Assembly: GCA_023055505.1 (NCBI GenBank)
Contig: JALIRH010000119.1
Span: 372,001 to 436,000, forward strand
DNA: 64,000 nucleotides
Source of the DNA: Callipepla californica brunnescens
Lineage: Eukaryota; Chordata; Aves; Galliformes; Odontophoridae
Reading direction: 5' to 3'
Part shown: in pieces, positions 56,701 through 64,000 of the stretch
Numbering within the stretch: position 1 is the first letter of the stretch
Layout of the letters: each line of letters opens with the position of its first letter
The notes under the pieces: model-generated
Told to the model about the DNA's origin: nothing
What the model saw: the letters and a program-made list of their open reading frames with translations, nothing else
Database searches by the model: none
Position numbers and translations under genes: made by a program

Positions 56701-59399
56701 ACATCTCATATCAGTGTTACAACAAACACTACATGGACTGCATCACCAGCAAAGCCCAGAACAGCCTAAAATAACAGCCCCTTCCCTGCTTGTTAATTCG
56801 GGTTTCCTACTGGTATAGTAATGTTGAAAAAGGGGTGTGGAAGAAAAAGTATTAGCCAGGTGCAGTGACGGGGAAGCAATAGAGCCATCTCGAGGTGTCA
56901 GCAGCTGTAGGAAAGAGGTAGGTAAGGAAGAGAAATGGTGTTTTTAAAGTTTCCTTTAAAAAGATTCGGAGTTACTGCATTGTATGATGGATTGTGAGGA
57001 GATATATGCTGTAGTAATACACGATCATTTACACTGTGAACACACAGGTGGTTTTTCTGATGTATAAGTGAAGAATGGTGGAGCCTCACAAAATCATTTG
57101 TAAACTTCCTGCTACTTCCAGATAGCTTACTGGAGATTAAAGTACATATCAAGAAATGATTCACAGTCTAGAAGTATCTGGGTAGTTTTCTGAAATTGCA
57201 GAGGGGCTCAAAAGAAGAATGGGATGTACTGCTATGCTCTCTGGATCATGAGATCTGAGTGCTACTGGGGCAAAAGCAGCATGGTCTTCTAGGGTGGTAT
57301 TACGCTCAGAGGTGTCTGGTGATGCAGAGTTTCTGGGTTAGGTGGCAATTTTAGACAGGAGAGAGGCTAGGGAGATGAGGCCTTTCCTTCCCCACAGTAC
57401 AAGAATGGTTCGTAATCATTCTTCACCATTAAAACTAACAGGAATTATGTTAAATAGTATTTTCCTGACATTTAAAAAAAGAAGAAGAAAAAAAGATGGG
57501 TAGATATTTCTGAATTTGTTGATTCATTGCATCTTTTAATCGGAGTCTCTTTGTTACGGTGGTTTCTTTGTGTGAAGTGTTGGGGTGAAGGGTTCAGCTG
57601 AGGATAAAATCATAGGTTTTCAGTTTGCCCGTTGGGACTCAGTGTTCCTGTACTGTCTATTGATCCACTCAGTATAAATTACGTGTTTCTAACTATTACA
57701 TTCAGGTAAAAAAAGCCACAACAAACCCACAAAATATCCCAACAGTATTGCACTGTGTCTTCTGTATGAAAAAGAGCTGATTGTTTTGGAGAGTTTGACA
57801 AGAATAATTACCTTTTCTCTCCACCCCTTTGAATAAGAATGAACAGCAGCAAAATAAACTAGTATTGTAAATTTCGGGAGCTGAAATTGCATCTTTTGGT
57901 TGCCTTCTCTATTTTGCATTTTAATGCAATGTTGATGATAACATTTGTCAAAGAAGCCTCCCAGTCCTTCAGAATCGGAAGGTTCCACAACAGCGTAATT
58001 GGTGCTATGTGGGAAAAATATTGTTTGAAATGTACTTATGAATTGCTTCTTTGTCTGTGCTGAGAGAAAACTTTCTTACTCAGTCTCAAGTCATCTCTTT
58101 ATCAGAGTATATCTCTTGCAAGAGAGTAGATTGGGAAGAGATTGAGAAACTCTCTTCAAAATTTTGTAGTTTTAATGGAAGGAGATCCAAGGGCTATTGA
58201 GTACACTAATAGGCCTTGATTGCCCTGACAGGCCTCCTTTGTGTCTTCTGCTCCACAGTCTTTGTCCGTGAAGGAGAAGCTCTAATTAAACTCTGTTCTG
58301 GCCACTTGGTCCTTGCCTGTCTATGCTGTAGAGATGTCTCATCACCACAAACTCATGAATGGTTGAACATGTCTGCCATCCCTGGTCATGCCCTTGCTCA
58401 GGTGCCATAGGAGAGGACCCTTGCTGGTGAGGCCCATGCCCTCCTAGCGTTGATGTCAAACACAGTCCCCTGTCTCTCAGGGAGAAACTGACCTCCCTTG
58501 TTCCCTGGAAGGGAGAGACTGGAAGATTTGAAAAGGAGCGATCCAAAAGAGGATTCTGGATTTACATGAAGCCGTATCTCTGTAGGTAGCCTCCATAAAA
58601 ACCTATTCTTCTCCTCTTCCTTCTCAGGAGGGAGCCATTGATGACTTTTGAAAGGTATTTATAGATGTCTTGTGTTTTTCCTGGAATATCCATTATCTTC
58701 CTGATTGACTGGTTTCATATTCTAGTGGGTTATTTGTCTTTTTGAAGTCTTCAAGCTTTCACAGAATATTTTCATATGACATTGTTCAGGCATGTCAATA
58801 AGAAGTTTTATCTTGAATCTTGGAAGCAATACAGCAGTGTTAGTTGAATGCATTAGTTTAAATATTTAGATTGCACAGTGTGAACTAGCATTATTTGGTT
58901 TCTTATTTTCACCTTCACAAAATGAAATAACTTGTAACCTGTGAGTTCCCATCCTGGAGCAGCTGGGACTGGATGCGCCTCACAGTGCTGTAGCATGCTG
59001 TTCTATAGCATGCTGTTCTATAGCATTCCTTTGCTTACCTGCCTGTGAGGACTGAGTGAATCCCAACAGAGCCTTGAAACTGGAATTGTTCAGTGGTGCT
59101 TCTCACATTTTTGTGTCTAGTAGGACCACAGCTTCTCAGACCTTGCTACTTTTCATATAGCTGATAAGTCTGTTGATACACTACAGGATGTTGTTTAGTG
59201 CTGTACTATTTTTCACCTTAGATTGACTGTATTTGCATGTGGCCTTGACAGACTTTGCACAACAGCGGGTTGAGTCTGGAGTTCATCTTCAGTATGAGGT
59301 ACAAACTCATTTAGGATAGACAGTTCTCTGAATGCTTAGTTCTTTCACGTGCATGTAGAAGTGATAACTTTCTATTTCCCCCTATTTCCCTTCCTTCAG
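53753..59399. other. AGBL1 intron, 5.6 kb
   Basis: No exon was recognised. Contents seen are an A run at 56281-56299 and a 15-bp tandem repeat at 58991-59020 (listed separately). Several short ORFs lack splice signals or domains. Confidence 0.5.
58991..59020 (+). repeat. 15-bp tandem repeat TAGCATGCTGTTCTA x2
   Basis: Two exact units, with a third starting TAGCAT at 59021 before diverging. It contains the palindrome GCATGC. Confidence 0.85.
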
Positions 59400-59544
59400 A
59401 AACCACTACTGCTGCAGTACAGTTGCAGGAGGAGTTGCAAGAGGAAGATGCTACTACACACTCACCTTCAGCATCAAGTTCCCTGACGAAGACGATTTCT
59501 GCTACCTGGCCTGCCATTACCCCTACACCTACTCTGCAATGATG
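59400..59544 (+). CDS. AGBL1: AGBL1 exon, end of N-domain
   Basis: 145 bases between CCCTTCCTTCAG and GTAATG. It reads NHYCCSTVAGGVARGRCYYT, LTFSIKFPDEDDFCYLACHY and PYTYSAMM. The YYTLTF and F-P-x-x-x-D-x-C-Y-L-A-x-H-Y-P-Y-T-Y motifs mark the link between the N-domain and carboxypeptidase domain. The frame is intact and ends on a codon boundary. Several positions carry extra cysteines (NHYCCST, LACHY). Confidence 0.94.
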
Positions 59545-62500
59545 GTAATGCTGATATGTCCATCTAGATAAGATAGCAGGCCTGACAGATTGGAGGTGCT
59601 TGAGTGTGAGAAGATGTTGTGATAGCATAGAAGTCTGCTCTCACAAGCAGTTGTTTAATTATCACGTTTCTCTCAGTGCCTGACTTGAAGTTGCAGGCTG
59701 TCAGCTTTGGAGCCCAGAATGTTGTAGGAAAAAATAGATTTCTTTATGGAATAAGCTGGAGTGCAAACATTAGAGTAGTATGATAATGCAAACCAAAGAT
59801 GTCTCAATTTGCTTGGAGTTGTGGTATCCCCCTGAGAGGAGAAGTCAGATTCTAAAGCTAATTACAAGTCAGAAGTGAAGGCTGCTTGCTGCTGCTTCTG
59901 ACAGAGGACAGCAGCTCAGCTTTCACAGCTACACCCACAAGTGGAGTGATATCACAGTGCTGAGTTTCATTCAAATCTTCTTTGTCAGCTGTTTCATCTG
60001 TTCCAGGTGGAGTGTTAGGAGATGTTTCTGACACCACAAACCAGTGCTGTCAATTCAGAAACTAACAGAATATAATTCCAAAGCATAAGTAGTATTATTG
60101 AGTTGTACCAGGTTTACTTTCCAGGGAAATATTTGTTTTCTAAAGCTTTTTCTGGTCAAAAGTGGATGTTAAAGGAGTTTTCTAGTGAATGCATCCAATA
60201 TATTTTCTCAGATTAATGTGGGAGAACCAAAGATCTGAATGGAAAGTAGAATAAAAGAAGGGAAATTTATAGTTCTGGGGTTTGCTTTCCTTCATTGCTG
60301 AGGATGGAAAAGATATTAGTGAAAATGAAGACTAATCCTGTAGATCAGTCTTTCACCCACTGTTTCTGCCCTCTAGCAAAATAAACAAACAAATATGTAT
60401 ATACTTCTACTGTTAGCCTTTTTAGTTCTGGACACCAAATGCCAGTGTGGTTTAGTAAATAAAAATTTAAGTTATTCTGATTTTTACATTGATGTTAATT
60501 TGCCATTCTTAGATATGGAAGCATACACAGACTTTCGAGGAAGACCTCTCTCACTTTGTAGCCTTGCATCTGTGTATGCTGCCAGCATAGTTTAATTAGA
60601 TTAATTCCCTCTCAAAAACCAGTCACTTGTCAAGTGCTTTGCTTCTCATTATAGACATTTAAAGAAACTGCTTTCAATATCTGGGAGAAGGCCAGTCAGG
60701 CCTTCACAGTTCAAACTGTGCCTACCAGCACTCTTCTCATCAGGCTTATGGTTACCATCTGTTCCTCTGCATCAATGAGGAACAGGCTGTGTCCCAGAAG
60801 TGGGTCTTGACCTATAGCCTTAAGGGCACGTATGTGCTACAGTCTGCTGGGGAGAAGACAAATGTAATACTGAAGAAGTGAGTGGGCTTATTCACCACCA
60901 TACTTTATTATCGAGATGCAGTGCCTCATCATTATTTTACTGCTATTGATTTCTACCTTCTGCTGGCAAAAATTAGCAGGAGAGACTTGGGAGTGTTTCT
61001 ATGCTCTGGGAATCACTGAATATCTCACCTACTCCTGAATGAATAGAATAGAGATGAAAACGATAGTATTCCTGGACTTGCAGGGCCAACTCTTGAAGTA
61101 TTATTTCACTGCCCCTTCAAATAAAATGCTCATTGAAGTTTAAGGAAATTTTGCCTCTGGAAAAGTTTAAATGAACTCTAGCTCAGTTAGGACCATAAAA
61201 ATCAGTAAATGAGAATTATGGGTGGAGAAGATTGATGGATTGTTCTGTCCAGCTCTTCAGCCAAAGCAAAATTGTTACGTCTGATAATTCTAAAAGGCTT
61301 ATTTACTTGGAATGGTTTAAAAATATCTTGAGTGATGCAATTTACACATTTTCATGTTACTTTAATGTTCACAGTGAATAAACTAAATCAGGTCTGTGCA
61401 CCAGCAGATCTTATTTTAAAGCATTTGACCACTTGTGGAATATGTTTGTTTTACATACCAGTAATAAATTGAAAGTGATTGGGAACCCAACGGCTCAATT
61501 AAATGTAAGATGCTTTGGGGAAGAAGATAAACTTGTTTCTGGAGTTAGTCGTTTGGAAATGTTTTAAAATATCATACATATTTAATAGTTACAGGCATAT
61601 TTACTACGTTGTGGAATCCTATTTGAACAGGATGCACTCTGCAGTCCATTACTTTTTGTCCATTAGTAATTATATTTATTTTATGATCAGTAATTTATCT
61701 GTTTTTCCATTACAGTGTTAATTGTTTGGATATGTAGCTGAAATCTCTGTGGCAACTATACCCAATTAAGTTTCACTGGGATTAGAAACATAAGTTAATC
61801 ATGATATTGAGTTATCTGTATCTACGTAAGTTCTTTAAATGGGTCTAATAATTGAATTTACTTTATAGAGCAGTATGTTAATTGTTTTGCAACATAGGTC
61901 ATTGTAAATTTCAGTTCTGTGTTTACACTGGAATGGACACTGAAAAAACAGTTTGATAGATGATGAAGTCCAAGGTTATAGGAACATACATGTCTTGTCT
62001 CTTGAACACTGGCTAAAATTTAGCCCTGACTCATTCAGACAACCATTTGGAATGTAAAGGTTGTTCTGAGATCTCATACACTATAGTTAAGATTTTGTTA
62101 GTCTCATGTGCATACTGCAGTGCGCCTGTTTACCAGTCTAGAGACAACTAGACAACTTGTACTGCACAGCAGTTAGCAACACCCTGCAATGGGGTTACGT
62201 GAAGCATTATTGCCACTTTCACTTACAGTGGAAAAACAGAGAGCCACTGAGATCTACATGTCATCTGCTGTGTGGGTGGTGAAGGGCTATGTGTCTAATG
62301 AGGCAGACAGAACTAGTTCCAAAAATATATTATTTTTAGTATGGCTATTCTTTTTCTCAAATTTCTCAGGGAGCTGTTGTATGTAAGAATTATTTAAAAC
62401 TGGCAACCATGAAATTTGATGGGGAAAAAAAGAAAACCTTTCATTTTTAAGTATGTTCTTAGAAAGATACCCTTGCTCACATTATTCGGTAATGATCCTA

Positions 62501-62970
62501 CAAAATGTTGTCTTGTTATAAACGTTTTGACTGCCTCTAGTCTGGACTTGAACCTGAGTCTCAGCAACACATGCTTGACAGCTAACCAGTTGCTTCTATA
62601 AATGCTCAAAAAGCCACTTTTCCACACACATTACATGGTTTCTATTCATAAAGAATATGTGATTTTCTTCTAGACTTCATGTATGCATAGAAATTCCTCT
62701 GCAGTAATAAAATTACCCAGGAACTGTTCTGGTAAAATGACATATGGATAATTGTCATGTGCAGCTTCTGTGAACTAGGGTGTATTCTGAATGGCTCATG
62801 CATATTGATGGCATGTAAAAAAGAGATGATATTAACTGGCAGAAGAGGGAAGCTGGTAAGTTAGCAAGAGATAAAATGAGTGCCAATAATGACATACAGC
62901 TAGTGGAATAAAATCAGATTTTATAGACCGTGAAATCATTGATGAATCTGTTTATTTTCTTCTTTCTCAG
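59545..62970. other. AGBL1 intron, 3.4 kb
   Basis: No exon was assigned. A 72-codon open stretch at 60663-60881 looks coding-like but is unidentified (see findings). The rest is AT-rich and featureless. Confidence 0.5.
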
Positions 62971-63124
62971 TTCCATCTTGATATCCTGGAACAAAGTAGG
63001 AACCCCAAGAAGATCTACTGGAGGCAGCAGGTGCTCTGCCAGACATTAGGAGGAAATCCATGCCCATTGCTCACAATCACTGCTATGCCAGAATCTAAAG
63101 AAAGTGATGACTTGGAGCAATTCT
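62971..63124 (+). CDS. AGBL1: AGBL1 exon, start of the zinc carboxypeptidase domain
   Basis: 154 bases between TTTCTTCTTTCTCAG and GTAAGT, phase 0 at the start and one base into a codon at the end. It reads [40 protein letters not shown] and [11 protein letters not shown]. The [21 protein letters not shown] block is the conserved start of the M14D catalytic domain. The next exon should encode the H-P-G-E zinc-binding site but lies beyond 64000, so catalytic residues cannot be judged here. Confidence 0.95.
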
Positions 63125-63945
63125 GTAAGTAGACAAAGTACTGAAAAAAAGTGTTGGTAACCAGTGATCATGTAGCAAGTGGCAGTGACAACCTGTTTTG
63201 TGAACATGTTGATTTTCTTGCCTTTCTTATTTTGGAAAGAAAGAAATCTGAATATAAAAAACAGCAATTACACCAATTATTTTAAATTACAGATTTACAC
63301 AGAGGAGGGAGAATACATGAAATCATTCATTACTTCATTTTTTTTCTGTAATAATCTGAAACAATAAATATCTCCAACTGCAAGTAATTATTTTCAAATA
63401 ACCAGTTTGGCGGGAAACTTGAAAGAATTATTTTAATTGTTGACATTCCAAACTGGAATGATTTATTCATTTTAAAGTTTCAAACTTGCCAAAAAAGTAC
63501 AAGATCACTCCTGGATGTGTACAGTAATTGAAGTGTACTGTTCAAATTCAAGCATACCCAGAAGCTCCATCTAGACATAATATAGCTTCCTGCATGTTGC
63601 CCTAGTTTAACCAGAGGTATGCTTTCTAGTTGTGATTATCATATCTTCCATGTTAAATCTAGAGATGGTTATGGGCTGATATGCAAATATGTAATGTTAT
63701 GTCACTGAGATATTAGGCTAGCTGTATCCAAAGAGATTCTGTGATGTTTTTTATGATGAAATTATTTCAGAAGTATGTGTTGATAATTGAGTTGAACTTC
63801 TCATAATATCCATGCCAAATACATAAACTAAAAGGAGTATCAAATATCAGAGTTGGAAGTTATTGCTGTCTCTCTTGGTTCAGGGTTAGAGTGACTGCCA
63901 TTATGCTAACATTAATATAAACATCCTGAGTTCAGATCTCTTTAT
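63125..63945. other. AGBL1 intron
   Basis: AT-rich sequence with no exon or named element. Confidence 0.55.
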
Positions 63946-64000
63946 TAGAATCACAGAATTGGAGTTGCAGGGGTTGGAAGAGACCTCAAGAGATCATCAT
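63946..64000 (-). mobile_element. CR1 LINE 3' end, antisense, cut by the window edge
   Basis: AGAATCACAGAATTG followed by GGGTTGGAAGAGACCTCAAG and AGATCATCAT is the reverse complement of a CR1 3' terminus. The element continues past 64000. Confidence 0.85.

Noticed and set aside
41386..63124. Assignment of the host gene to AGTPBP1 (CCP1)
   Set aside because: The linker exon ([13 protein letters not shown]) and the residues around [12 protein letters not shown] fit AGBL1 better; AGTPBP1 is the closest alternative.
1..64000. CRISPR arrays, operons, bacterial-type systems
   Set aside because: None present; tandem arrays here are eukaryotic satellites without unique spacers.

Overview
The window is vertebrate nuclear DNA, almost certainly from a bird and plausibly a galliform. 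It has GT-AG split genes with large introns, CR1 LINE 3' ends (terminal ATTCTATGA-type repeats, C-terminal reverse-transcriptase ORF), two young endogenous retroviruses (ERVs) and a large microsatellite/satellite island. There is nothing prokaryotic in it. Most short open frames are chance ORFs inside introns and repeats.

The recognisable host gene is AGBL1 (cytosolic carboxypeptidase 4), on the + strand. Ten exons can be placed between 30298 and 63124. They run from the end of the N-terminal armadillo-like region through the acidic linker flank and the conserved beta-sandwich N-domain that precedes the zinc carboxypeptidase core; the core itself lies beyond the right edge. Nine of these exons are open and all have usable splice sites. 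The tenth, an armadillo-like exon at 40119-40327, carries an in-frame TGA at 40295-40297. The exon(s) expected between 40327 and 41386, and most earlier armadillo exons, were not found. Three further exon-like open segments at 3502-3595, 17391-17568 and 18569-18677 are on the same strand but I could not assign them to a gene.

Layout: 1-7.2 kb, mostly anonymous sequence with pyrimidine tracts and one candidate exon; 7.3-8.0 kb, CR1; 9.0-10.5 kb, a perfect 149-copy decamer array; 10.5-12.2 kb, telomere-variant hexamer satellite; 12.2-12.4 kb, a tRNA-Glu relic in the loop of a 21-bp inverted repeat, fused to an LTR fragment; 12.4-20.2 kb, anonymous DNA with two candidate exons; 20.3-23.9 kb, an antisense ERV with a gag-env fusion ORF; 24-30 kb, old repeats and a solo LTR; 30.3-45.0 kb, AGBL1 exons; 45.3-50.2 kb, an antisense ERV-L-like provirus inside an AGBL1 intron with a 5-bp target duplication; 50.5-63.1 kb, more AGBL1 exons; a CR1 3' end enters at the right edge.

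No gene cluster or new enzymatic system is visible. The most unusual items are the composite junction at 9.0-12.4 kb (decamer array, telomere-variant satellite, tRNA foldback, LTR fragment), the AGBL1 nonsense codon, and a 195-residue heptad-repeat ORF sitting where gag should be in the ERV-L-like provirus. Protein assignments rest on my recall of family sequences; no database search was run.
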